A DNA stretch of 64,000 nucleotides, taken from positions 1,240,001 through 1,304,000 of the forward strand of contig NZ_CP100763.1 in NCBI RefSeq assembly GCF_024296685.1, in the 5' to 3' direction. A program made the position numbers and the translations under genes. The notes beneath the pieces are model-generated. The model was not told the origin of the DNA, searched no databases, and worked only from the letters and a program-made list of their open reading frames with translations. Origin of the DNA: Natrinema marinum. Lineage in GTDB: Archaea > Halobacteriota > Halobacteria > Halobacteriales > Natrialbaceae. Positions 1 to 7,001 of the stretch are shown here, piece by piece (the first letter of the stretch is position 1; every line of letters begins with the position of its first letter).

Positions 1-164
1 ACAATACAAAGCAATTGAATCCACTGCAATCCCAGGCAGGGGTACGCGTATCCGTTCTCTTCGAGCAATTGCTGGTGCTCCCGGATCCGACCACCAGTAT
101 TAATCGTGCCCCAAGCATGCAATATGGTGGCTGCCACCGCCGCTCTTTCACCGCTCGAACGCAC
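1..164 (-). CDS. Possible C-terminally cut ORF at the left edge, unknown
   Basis: A frame on the minus strand stays open from about position 217 to the window edge, with in-frame GTG codons at 164 and 137. The implied protein contains the stretch HAWGTINTGGRIREHQQLL, which reads like ordinary protein. The local DNA is more AT-rich than the neighbouring genes, so it may be a gene end, a decayed mobile-element gene or chance. No function is proposed. Confidence 0.25.
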   Translation of the reverse strand, partial: MRSSGERAAVAATILHAWGTINTGGRIREHQQLLEENGYAYPCLGLQWIQLLCI

Positions 165-289
165 CGGTAGCAGTGTGGGATAGACCCGCGGCAGTCCACC
201 CGGCAGGGAGTGGCTTTAGGGGGCTGCTCGAGCGACGTTCATGACCGATGGCACCGACGACACACTCGCGGTCTGCGCGGGGGAGGTGG

Positions 290-1132
290 ATGCGACTCGT
301 TCCCGCACTCCTGTTCGCTCTCGCGGTCGCCGCGCTCGCGGCCGCCGCACGCCGCTTCGACGGACGGATCGACGACCGCGTGACCGCCCTCCTCGAGTCC
401 GCCGAGCCCCATCCCGACGGTGCGTTCACGCGCGACGACCTCGAGGACGTGCCCGCGCCCGCGGCGCGATATTTTCGGACCGTGCTCGAGGAGGGACAGC
501 CGTACACCCAAACGGTCCGCCTCCGCCAGCGCGGCGAGTTCCGCCTCGGCGGCGCGGACGGCTCGTGGAAGCGCCTCGAGGCGACCCAGCACGTCACGAC
601 GCGCCCGCCGGGCTTCGTCTGGGACGCGACGATCGCCGTCGCACCGCTACTGTCGGTTCGCGTCGTCGACCTGTACGCGCGCGGCGAGGGGCTGTTACGG
701 GCGCGCCTTCGCTCGGCGATTCCCGTCGCGAGCGCCGGCCCGTCGCCCGAGATGAACGAGGGCGAACTGGTCCGTTACCTCGCCGAGGCAGCGTGGTATC
801 CGACCGCCTTGCTGCCCGCTCGCGGCGTCGAGTGGGAGCCGATCGACGACGATGACGCCGCCCGGGCGACGCTCGAGCACGGCGGTGCGACGGCGTCGGT
901 CGTGTTTCACTTCGACGACCGCGACGAGATCGAGCGGGTGACGGCCGAGCGCTACCGGCAGGAAGACGAGTCGTACGCGCCGTGGACCGGACGCTTCGGC
1001 GACTACGAGGACCGCGACGGACGACGGGTGCCGACCGAGGCGGAAGTCGAGTGGAATCTCGAGGACGGCGACCTGTCGTACTGGCGAGCCAGCGTGGACG
1101 CGATCGAGTACGACGCGCCCGTTCTCCGATGA
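290..1132 (+). CDS. DUF6544-like (DUF6920) conserved protein with N-terminal membrane anchor
   Basis: The product is 280 aa from this ATG, which places a hydrophobic helix (LVPALLFALAVAALAAAA) at the very N-terminus. A longer reading from an ATG at 248 would put charged residues before it. After the anchor comes a soluble domain with the PAPAARYFR segment near residue 50 and a later WYPTALLP segment, the pattern I associate with the DUF6544 family. The protein is probably membrane-tethered with its domain outside the cell. The biochemical role of the family is unknown to me. It stands alone, with its end facing the next gene. Confidence 0.6.
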   Translation: MRLVPALLFALAVAALAAAARRFDGRIDDRVTALLESAEPHPDGAFTRDDLEDVPAPAARYFRTVLEEGQPYTQTVRLRQRGEFRLGGADGSWKRLEATQHVTTRPPGFVWDATIAVAPLLSVRVVDLYARGEGLLRARLRSAIPVASAGPSPEMNEGELVRYLAEAAWYPTALLPARGVEWEPIDDDDAARATLEHGGATASVVFHFDDRDEIERVTAERYRQEDESYAPWTGRFGDYEDRDGRRVPTEAEVEWNLEDGDLSYWRASVDAIEYDAPVLR

Positions 1133-1170
1133 CGGTCGATCGGTTCAGTCGCGCGCTCGAGTCGGTCGCG

Positions 1171-1566
1171 CTACTCCAACTCGAGAACGAGGATGGCGAC
1201 GAGGAGGCCGATGTTGATGAGCACGCCCGCCGCGCCCTGTTCGATCAGCAGGTCGAACCGACCGTTCCACATGACGACGAGGACCACCGTCGAGAGGACT
1301 GCCGCACCGACGACGGCCGGTTTCCACCAGCCCCACTCGAACGCGTATCCGATACCGCCGAGAACGAAACCGACGGTGACCGCGACGTACAGCACGCTCG
1401 CGACCGTCAGTATCACACCCTCGGGCAGGAGCGACGAGAGGAGCCACGAGTGGCCGCTCCACCCCATCTGGTCTTCCACCTCGACCCAGCCCAGACTCAG
1501 CACGACGTACCAGCCGTGGACGAGGCCGTGCAACACGAGAAAGAGACCGACGGCGAGTCGACGCAT
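1171..1566 (-). CDS. Small multi-spanning membrane protein, unknown function
   Basis: This 131-aa protein has about four hydrophobic segments: residues ~3-26, ~50-72, ~85-100 and ~110-130. Only short polar loops separate them (MGWSGHSW, MWNGRFDLL). No catalytic motif or known family is recognised. The codon usage and GC-rich third positions match the genome, so it looks like a real haloarchaeal integral membrane protein. It converges on the DUF6544-like gene, which ends 39 bp away. Confidence 0.6.
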   Translation of the reverse strand: MRRLAVGLFLVLHGLVHGWYVVLSLGWVEVEDQMGWSGHSWLLSSLLPEGVILTVASVLYVAVTVGFVLGGIGYAFEWGWWKPAVVGAAVLSTVVLVVMWNGRFDLLIEQGAAGVLINIGLLVAILVLELE

Positions 1567-1746
1567 GGGATTCCCTTCGCGTGGCGTTCCGATAACCGTT
1601 CGCGGTGGTTCTCAGCGCTCGAGATGCCCGACGGATCCGCGGCCGCGACCGGGTGCACGAGCGTGGGGTCCGGCCGGCGTGACCAGTCGCTATCCGCCAC
1701 CCGACGAATTGCCAGTCTTGCGCACGAATGACTTATCGCGGTATGA

Positions 1747-1763
1747 GTGGTACCATATACCAC
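1747..1763. promoter_or_regulatory. Inverted repeat GTGGTA-N5-TACCAC upstream of the zinc-ribbon gene
   Basis: GTGGTA (1747-1752) and TACCAC (1758-1763) are exact inverted half-sites 11 bp before the ATG at 1774. The same hexamers form the palindrome in front of the sulfur regulator at 2327-2342, in the opposite arrangement. A role as an operator is inferred. Confidence 0.35.
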
Positions 1764-1773
1764 GGTGTATGCT

Positions 1774-1905
1774 ATGGTCGAAGAGAAACATCCCGACAAC
1801 CTGTATGAATGTATACGATGCGGTAGGAGAGTGAAGGCACACCACACGACAGCGTGCTCGAACTGCGGCGGGGAGATGCAAAACCTCAGCAACGTCAGGG
1901 AGTAG
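1774..1905 (+). CDS. Small zinc-ribbon (rubrerythrin-like / DUF7129-type) protein
   Basis: A 43-aa ORF starts at the ATG (MVEEKHPDNLYECIRCG) and carries two CxxC knuckles, CIRC and CSNC, about 15 residues apart, followed by GGEM. This is the usual layout of the tiny haloarchaeal rubredoxin/rubrerythrin-like zinc-binding proteins (DUF7129). It probably binds one Zn or Fe; the partner is unknown. It converges on the winged-helix regulator with a 13-bp gap. The inverted repeat at 1747-1763 shares half-sites with that regulator's promoter, suggesting common control. Confidence 0.72.
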   Translation: MVEEKHPDNLYECIRCGRRVKAHHTTACSNCGGEMQNLSNVRE

Positions 1906-1918
1906 GCTCGATCGCGAG

Positions 1919-2323
1919 TTACCCTTCGACAGTCGCCGCGCTTTCGTCGGGCTGTTCGTACTTATCCTCGAACTCCTGAATGAGCTGGCCCATCTTCGCG
2001 TACCAGTCGTTTAGCATCCGCTGCATGTCGTTTGCGATCTGAGTCGGGTCCGTCGGCCGGTAGACGTGGTAGTAGCCGCCCTGATCGTAGTTGATCTGTT
2101 CTTTCTGGATGAAGCCGCTCTGGAGCAGTCGCTGGATCGCTCGGTAGGCGGTCGAGCGCTCCCGGTCGACCCGGTCGGCGACCTCGTCGATCGTCAGCGG
2201 CTCGCCGCTGTCAACCAGCACCCGAAAGCAGTCCTTGTCGAGCTGTTTGAGGCCGTGGATACACTCCAGCAGCCCTTCGCACTCCATATCCTGCTGGAGT
2301 TGTTCCGCCATTGAATCTGCCAT
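1919..2323 (-). CDS. Winged-helix transcriptional regulator with three N-terminal cysteines, linked to sulfur genes
   Basis: The 134-aa protein starts at MADSMAEQ. An upstream GTG-type start would read through the operator palindrome and is rejected. A TrmB/MarR-like winged helix covers about residues 30-95, with recognition-helix text RERSTAYRAIQRLLQ, followed by a wing (GGYYHVY) and a C-terminal helix likely for dimerisation. Cys15, Cys21 and Cys32 lie just before the DNA-binding domain, as would suit a thiol or persulfide sensor. The gene lies downstream of the DUF7512-TauE pair on the same strand but has its own promoter: TATA-like box at 2353-2358, palindrome at 2327-2342 and a sulfur-locus motif at 2372-2381. 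DNA-binding is well supported. Sensing of sulfur species is inferred from the cysteines and neighbours. Confidence 0.82.
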   Translation of the reverse strand: MADSMAEQLQQDMECEGLLECIHGLKQLDKDCFRVLVDSGEPLTIDEVADRVDRERSTAYRAIQRLLQSGFIQKEQINYDQGGYYHVYRPTDPTQIANDMQRMLNDWYAKMGQLIQEFEDKYEQPDESAATVEG

Positions 2324-2326
2324 TGT

Positions 2327-2342
2327 CCTACCACGTGGTAGG
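2327..2342. promoter_or_regulatory. Perfect 16-bp palindrome CCTACCACGTGGTAGG at the regulator's start site
   Basis: The palindrome begins 3 bp before the regulator's ATG (2323) and lies between its TATA-like box (ATAAAA on the plus strand, 2353-2358) and the start codon. It therefore covers the expected transcription start. This is the classic position of a repressor site, so autorepression is the simplest reading. Confidence 0.6.
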
Positions 2343-2371
2343 AATCGAACTGATAAAAGGATTTTGTGAAT

Positions 2372-2381
2372 ATTGTACAAT
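2372..2381. promoter_or_regulatory. Sulfur-locus motif ATTGTACAAT upstream of the regulator promoter
   Basis: A perfect 10-bp palindrome lies 13 bp upstream of the regulator's TATA-like box (read on the minus strand). Close relatives occur at 3691, 14602, 14710 and 14750, all in promoter regions of sulfur-handling genes. A location just upstream of the BRE/TATA suits an activator site. Confidence 0.5.
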
Positions 2382-2411
2382 CTCGCCGCCGCGAACCGCC
2401 CGGGAGCCGCG

Positions 2412-3449
2412 TCAGTCCGCGGCTCGGGGAGCGGCGTCGGGTTCGGCGCGCATGGTGGTGATCGTGCTGTAGATCACGGCTCCGCTGACCAACAGCGCAG
2501 AGAGCATGATCAGCGCGAAGCTGACCGTGCTCAGCGCCTCGATTCCGAGGTAGTTCCCGGCCTGTCGGAATGCGACCGCGACCGAGCCGCCCAGCAACAT
2601 TAGCCCGAAGTAGATCTTGATGTCGCCCTCGTCGGCGATGCTGGTCGCCGCCGAGCCGATGCGAGCGCCGAGGGCGCTCCCGGCCAAAAGCGGCGCGACG
2701 ATCGCGAGGTCGACGCCGCCTTCCATCCCGTAGAGGTACGAGCCGATCCCGCCCGAGATGACGATCTCGAAGAGGTCGGTCCCGACCGCGACGGGAACCG
2801 GCACCCCGATCAGGTAGAACAGCGCGGGCATGCGGATGAATCCGCCGCCGACGCCGAGGAATCCCGACAGCAGGCCGGTCGCGAACGCGACGCCGAGGAC
2901 CATCCACAGCGAGACCTGCAGCCCGCCCGTGATCGTCATCATCGGCGGAATTCGGTACGACTGGATCGTCTTGGCGATGTCGGGGATCGCGTCGGGATCG
3001 ATCTCCGCGTCCGGATCGTGGTGACCGCCGCCGTCGTCGCCGTCGTCTCTGAGCGCGTTGCGCGTGACGAACAGGCCGATCGCACCGAGCAGGACGACGT
3101 AGGTGACGCCGATGACCCCGCTGGCGAGGCCCAGTTCCTCGAGGTGGAACACGCCGATCCGGCCGACCTCGATCCCGATCGAGGTGCCGACGACCATCAG
3201 CCCGCCGAGCTTGTAGTCGACCTGCCCGAGGTCGTGATGTTTCAGCGTCGCGATCACGGCCGTCCCGAAGACGAACGCCATCCCGCTACCGACGGCGACC
3301 CGAGCGGGATACCCCATCACGAGCAACGCGGGCGTGACGAGGAACGAGCCGCCCATTCCGAAGAACCCGAACAGCACGCCGATCATGAAGCCAAAGCCCA
3401 CGAACAGCGCGAGCAGGGGCAGTCCGATACCGAACAGTTCCATCGTCAT
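2412..3449 (-). CDS. TauE/SafE (TSUP) family permease, likely sulfite/organosulfur exporter
   Basis: The 345-aa membrane protein is read from MTMELFGIG. The frame extends further upstream, but that extension is arginine-rich shadow sequence overlapping the DUF7512-like gene. Two homologous halves each contain a glycine-rich TSUP motif: GFFGMGGSFLVTPALL near residue 30 and GFLGVGGGFIRMPALF near residue 195. There are about eight membrane segments, with an acidic/His-rich loop between the halves. TSUP proteins move sulfite, sulfoacetate or related anions across the membrane. The start overlaps the stop of the DUF7512-like gene by 4 bp (ATGA), so the two are translationally coupled. Substrate assignment rests on family and context. 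Confidence 0.88.
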   Translation of the reverse strand: MTMELFGIGLPLLALFVGFGFMIGVLFGFFGMGGSFLVTPALLVMGYPARVAVGSGMAFVFGTAVIATLKHHDLGQVDYKLGGLMVVGTSIGIEVGRIGVFHLEELGLASGVIGVTYVVLLGAIGLFVTRNALRDDGDDGGGHHDPDAEIDPDAIPDIAKTIQSYRIPPMMTITGGLQVSLWMVLGVAFATGLLSGFLGVGGGFIRMPALFYLIGVPVPVAVGTDLFEIVISGGIGSYLYGMEGGVDLAIVAPLLAGSALGARIGSAATSIADEGDIKIYFGLMLLGGSVAVAFRQAGNYLGIEALSTVSFALIMLSALLVSGAVIYSTITTMRAEPDAAPRAAD

Positions 3450-3595
3450 CGGTCCGCGATCACCCCGACGAGGTGCGGGCCCGCGACTCGCTCGAGCGCG
3501 CCGTAGCCGGCGTAGAGGACGACCGCCTCGGTGAGGACGGTGCCGACGAGCGCGCCCGCCTGTACCGGCGTCGCGAGGGTTGCGAAGTCGATCAT
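3446..3595 (-). CDS. Tiny membrane protein (DUF7512-like) coupled to the TauE permease
   Basis: A 49-aa ORF (MIDFATLATPVQAGALVG...) has one hydrophobic helix at about residues 14-33 and ends VIADR. Its TGA overlaps the permease ATG (ATGA). Short proteins of this type sit next to TauE/SafE permeases in haloarchaea and are catalogued as DUF7512, from memory. The promoter carries a sulfur-locus motif (3691-3700) and a TATA-like GTATAA (3672-3677, plus-strand reading). It may be an accessory subunit or regulator of the permease; this is inference. Confidence 0.72.
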   Translation of the reverse strand: MIDFATLATPVQAGALVGTVLTEAVVLYAGYGALERVAGPHLVGVIADR

Positions 3596-3975
3596 TCGTA
3601 CCGCCTCCGATCGCCAATCGGTTGTGTATGGATCATGGGTTTCTGCACATTACCCACTACCCGAAGCAACGGTATAACGCTTTTGGAGATACTGCACAAT
3701 ATTATCCGTGGCTATCTCACCGCTAACCCACCGGAATATTCTCATAAGTTATGGAGATACAGAAGGGGGCCGTGACTGTTGGTCACCATCTCGGGCGCGT
3801 TCGGCCCCAGAGAGTGACGGGTTATCGGGGTACCGATGGACGACCGTTTCGATCGTCGTCATTCGTCGGCCATGGGGATCGAACCGTGTTGGTCTAGAGT
3901 AATCTATCGGTAGCGAACTGGCCCACTGTATTGAGCTCAGGAAACAATATTATACTGCCGGGCCCTACGGAGAGT
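3596..3975. promoter_or_regulatory. Divergent promoter region between DUF7512-TauE and UspA
   Basis: No gene is seen in these 380 bp. The left part holds the minus-strand promoter (GTATAA at 3672-3677), an upstream sulfur motif at 3691-3700 and a weaker look-alike, TCTGCACATT, at 3642-3651. TATCTC (3713-3718) and GAGATA (3755-3760) are inverted. The right part holds TATTATAC at 3949-3956, about 24 bp before the UspA ATG, giving a leaderless transcript. Confidence 0.55.
3691..3700. promoter_or_regulatory. Sulfur-locus motif ACTGCACAAT upstream of DUF7512-TauE
   Basis: The site lies 13 bp upstream of the TATA-like box of the DUF7512-TauE transcript. That is the same spacing as in the regulator's promoter. 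It is identical to the copy at 14710-14719 before tusA. Confidence 0.5.
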
Positions 3976-4821
3976 ATGAAGGCAGTGTACGCGACCGACC
4001 TGTCGGCGGCCAGTGAAGCGACCATTCGAAACGAAACGTGTCTCGAGTGTCTCGAGCGGATCGGGGTCGAGGAGGTCCACCTCGTGACGGTCATTCCGTC
4101 GAACGTCCACGTCGGCATGCCGGGAATGGACTTCGAGAAGCGACGTGCGGAGGCGCTCGAGCGCTATCGCCGCGTCATCGAGGACGCAGGGTTCGACGTG
4201 GAGACCCACGTCGTGCGAGGGACGCCCCACCGACGCATCACCGGGCTCGCCGAAACGATCGGCGCGGGCCTGACGATCGTCGGCTCGCGCGGGAAGAGCC
4301 CGCTCGAGAACCGGGTCATCGGCTCGACCGCTCGCAATCTCGCGCGAACGACGGTGACGCCGCTGTTGGTCAACCGGATCGAGCGCGAGACCGAAGAGCC
4401 GGCCGTCCGCGAGGCCCACCTGTTCCGGCGGGTACTGTACGCGACGGACTTCTCCGAGAACGCCGACCGGGCGTTCGAGGCGTTCTCGTACCTTCGCCAC
4501 GCGACTCGGGAAGCCACGCTGGTTCACGTCCGAACGCCGAAGGACCCGGACCTGCCGGACGAAGACGACGCCGAGGAGCGACTGGCGGCGCTCGCGGATC
4601 GACTCGAGGAGTGGGAGATCGAGACGCGAACCGAGATCCGCGAGGGCGATCCGGCCGACGAGATCCTCGCCGCGGAGGCCGACCACGAGCCGACGACGAC
4701 CCTCGTGGGCTCGCGCGGCCACAGCAGGCTCCGCCGCCTGCTGCTCGGCAGCGTCTCCGAAGACATCGTCGCTCGAGCCGACGGGAACGTGTTGCTCGTC
4801 CCGCCGCCGCGGACGGCCTAA
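3976..4821 (+). CDS. Tandem universal stress protein (two UspA domains)
   Basis: The 281-aa cytoplasmic protein is read from MKAVYATDL, positioned for a leaderless start behind TATTATAC. Two UspA domains follow one another. Domain 1 (~1-135) opens with VYATDLS and has the nucleotide-loop text IVGSRGKSPLENRVIGSTA. Domain 2 (~150-281) opens with VLYATDFSENA and has LVGSRGHSRLRRLLLGSVSE. The G-x2-G-x9-G(S/T) pattern in both halves suggests ATP-binding UspA proteins. It lies between the sulfur genes and a Bat-type regulator, fitting a general stress role; the specific stress cannot be read from sequence. Confidence 0.9.
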   Translation: MKAVYATDLSAASEATIRNETCLECLERIGVEEVHLVTVIPSNVHVGMPGMDFEKRRAEALERYRRVIEDAGFDVETHVVRGTPHRRITGLAETIGAGLTIVGSRGKSPLENRVIGSTARNLARTTVTPLLVNRIERETEEPAVREAHLFRRVLYATDFSENADRAFEAFSYLRHATREATLVHVRTPKDPDLPDEDDAEERLAALADRLEEWEIETRTEIREGDPADEILAAEADHEPTTTLVGSRGHSRLRRLLLGSVSEDIVARADGNVLLVPPPRTA

Positions 4822-4859
4822 ACGAATTGTCAGTCGCGTGCTGGCGGCACCCGCGACGA

Positions 4860-5513
4860 TCACCGGTCGTCGGATCCCCGTCCGATGCGCTCGTCGGCGA
4901 ACCAGTGCGCGATCTTCCCCTCTGCGCGGTGTAAAATATCGCTGCACGTTGACTTCGAAATCTCGAGGTGAGCGGCGACCTCCGTGAGCGTCGCCGCGCG
5001 CGGAACGTCGTAGTACCCCTCGTCGACGGCGGTCAGGAACACCTCTCGTTGCCGGTCGGTCAACAGGCGGTCCGTCCGACCGGTGACGTCGTGGACGGAC
5101 TCGAGGCGATAGCCGATGTCGCTTTCCTCCAAGAGGGTCCCGAGCGTGGACAGTCGGTCGGCGCTCGTGGTCAACTCCCACGTGACGACGCCGTCCTCGA
5201 CGACGAACGGGGTCTCGACCGGGACGCCCGCTCGCTGCATCGGGCGGAGTACGGACGGGTCCGCCGTTTCGACCTGGAGGAGCGCGGTGTCGTCGTGTTT
5301 CCACAGCAGTTCCAGGTCGCGGACGTCGTCACGGTCGTCGATGCTGGCGATGATCGGGACGGGGTTCGGCGTCGCCAATTCGATACCGGCGACGCTGACA
5401 TCGGGCCCCACCAGCACCGAAATCACCCGAAAGGCGGTGTCGGAATACGTCGTCGAAACCTCGCGAATCCACAGGGAGTCGGGAATCCGTACCGTAAGCG
5501 TTGCACGCGGCAT
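4860..5513 (-). CDS. Bat-type HTH_10 transcriptional regulator
   Basis: The 217-aa protein has an N-terminal sensor-like half with no recognised domain (~1-145) and a C-terminal HTH_10 domain (~150-205). The latter begins LTDRQREVFLTAVDEGYYDVPR and continues LTEVAAHLEISKSTCSDILHRAE, the signature of bacterio-opsin-activator-like regulators. It lacks the cysteine cluster described for the haloarchaeal NarO/DmsR oxygen-sensing regulators. It is divergent from the haem-copper-like membrane gene at 5623, and the shared 109-bp spacer carries a 16-bp palindrome, so it probably controls that gene. Confidence 0.85.
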   Translation of the reverse strand: MPRATLTVRIPDSLWIREVSTTYSDTAFRVISVLVGPDVSVAGIELATPNPVPIIASIDDRDDVRDLELLWKHDDTALLQVETADPSVLRPMQRAGVPVETPFVVEDGVVTWELTTSADRLSTLGTLLEESDIGYRLESVHDVTGRTDRLLTDRQREVFLTAVDEGYYDVPRAATLTEVAAHLEISKSTCSDILHRAEGKIAHWFADERIGRGSDDR

Positions 5514-5551
5514 TCGGCTTCGAAGACGGCGGCCAGACCGGTAGCGACTCC

Positions 5552-5567
5552 TTCGAACATGTTCGAA
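5552..5567. promoter_or_regulatory. Perfect 16-bp palindrome TTCGAACATGTTCGAA in divergent promoter
   Basis: The palindrome is 39 bp upstream of the Bat-type regulator start and 56 bp upstream of the membrane gene at 5623. It ends about 9 bp before that gene's likely TATA (GATATTC, ~5576-5582). A further GTTCGAAC lies at 5611-5618. Its position suits an activator site for the adjacent HTH_10 regulator. Confidence 0.6.
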
Positions 5568-5622
5568 TCGCCCCGAGATATTCGCGAGAACCGATACGCC
5601 CTCGCCGCTCGTTCGAACACGT

Positions 5623-6972
5623 ATGACCGACGACGCGCCGACCGAGTCACGCGGGCCCGCTTCCGAACGAGACGCTACCCGGCCGACGAGCAGCCCGCTC
5701 GTGCCGGCGGGAACGCCGTTTCACGTCGCCGGCGTCTGCTTTCTGCTCGCCGGGCTCGTGCTCGCGCTCTATCAGGGCCTTCAGGCGTTCGCGCTCGTGC
5801 CGCGGCTCTCCTGGCTCACGTGGACGCACATCCACTTCGTGACGATCGGTGCGTTCACCCAGCTGATTTTCGGCACGCTCCCGAACCTGGCTGCCCGGAA
5901 ACTCGAGCGGCCGACCCCGTCGACGCGGGCGACTCGAGCGAGTTTCCTCGGGCTGAACGGCGCGCTCCTCCTCGCCTGGTACGGCCGCGCGGTCGGTATC
6001 CCGCTCGCGTTCGACATCGGGCTCGCGGTCGTCTGGCTGCTCGCGCTGTGGCTGTTTGCCCTCGTGCTCGGGATGGCCCGCCGCGCCGATGGCCGGTTGA
6101 CACGCGATCCGACCGTCGGCTTCTACCTGCTCTCGCCGTTCGTCTACCTGCTCGGGCTGGCTTTCGCGTTCGGCCTGTACAGTCACAGTGTCTCCGTTCC
6201 GGGCGGCTGGGCCGGGCTTCGCGAGGCGCACGTCCACGCCAACGCGTGGGGCTTCTTCGGGCTCGCGGCGATCGGAACGCTGTACGATCTGTTTCCCCGA
6301 CTCGTCGACGCGGAGCCGTACAGCGATCGCCTGCAACGTCTCTCGCTCGTCTTGTTCGCGTTCGGAATCTTCCCGCTCGTCTTCGGTCCGGTCCTCGGCA
6401 TGGGACGGTCGGTCACCGGCGTCGGCCTCGCGCTGTACGCCGGCGGCTACCTGCTGTACGCCTACACCCTCGTGCGGACCTATCTGGCCGGGACGCCCAA
6501 CGGGACCGCTTTCTCGGTGCTCGTCGCGCAGTTCTGGGTCCTCGCGCCGGCGAGTTTCGCCCCGTTCATCCTCTTCGGCGTCCCGCTCGGGATCCCGCGC
6601 GCCTGGATCGAAACGGGCGCACTTCACTTCCTCTTCACGGGGTGGGCGCTCCCCGTCGCGCTCGCCGGTTCGCTGCTCGCCGTTCGCCCCCTCGAGCGCA
6701 CGACCGAAACGGAGCCGGAGTCGGGAACGGCCGACCGCTCCGATACGCTCCTCGCCCGCGGCTCCGTTCCGTCGGTCGTCGGTCCGGCCACGGTCCTGCT
6801 CTGGAACGCGGCGGTGTTGGCCGTCGGCGTCGGCTTCTTCTACCGGGAGGAGCCGTGGTCGGCGCTCCTTCACGGCCCCGGCTACACCGTGTTGCTCGGC
6901 ATCTGGTGCTACTACGTCGCTCGAATCGTCGGCCGGCGGGTGCGCGCGAGGCCGGTCACCTCGAGGGTCTGA
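5623..6972 (+). CDS. NnrS / cbb3 subunit I-like haem membrane protein
   Basis: This 449-aa protein has about 12 membrane helices after a 25-residue polar N-terminus. Candidate haem or metal ligands are the histidines in THIHFVTIGAFTQLIFG (~68-70), EAHVHANAWGFFGLAAIGT (~205-207) and ALHFLFTGWALP (~332). Such His-rich helix patterns are shared by NnrS (nitric-oxide stress) and cbb3-type oxidase subunit I-like proteins, and I cannot decide between them. The full set of oxidase ligands and any partner subunits are absent nearby. It is controlled from the promoter shared with the Bat-type regulator. Confidence 0.6.
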   Translation: MTDDAPTESRGPASERDATRPTSSPLVPAGTPFHVAGVCFLLAGLVLALYQGLQAFALVPRLSWLTWTHIHFVTIGAFTQLIFGTLPNLAARKLERPTPSTRATRASFLGLNGALLLAWYGRAVGIPLAFDIGLAVVWLLALWLFALVLGMARRADGRLTRDPTVGFYLLSPFVYLLGLAFAFGLYSHSVSVPGGWAGLREAHVHANAWGFFGLAAIGTLYDLFPRLVDAEPYSDRLQRLSLVLFAFGIFPLVFGPVLGMGRSVTGVGLALYAGGYLLYAYTLVRTYLAGTPNGTAFSVLVAQFWVLAPASFAPFILFGVPLGIPRAWIETGALHFLFTGWALPVALAGSLLAVRPLERTTETEPESGTADRSDTLLARGSVPSVVGPATVLLWNAAVLAVGVGFFYREEPWSALLHGPGYTVLLGIWCYYVARIVGRRVRARPVTSRV

Positions 6973-7001
6973 GCTGCCCTCTGCCCCTTCCGAGCCCGGA
7001 C

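Noticed and set aside
3642-3651. TCTGCACATT as a further sulfur-locus motif
   Set aside because: Two mismatches to the consensus and located downstream of the TATA box; counted only as a weak look-alike.
3937-5304. 455-codon minus-strand frame across UspA
   Set aside because: Arginine-rich shadow of two well-supported genes (UspA and the HTH_10 regulator); no motif of its own.
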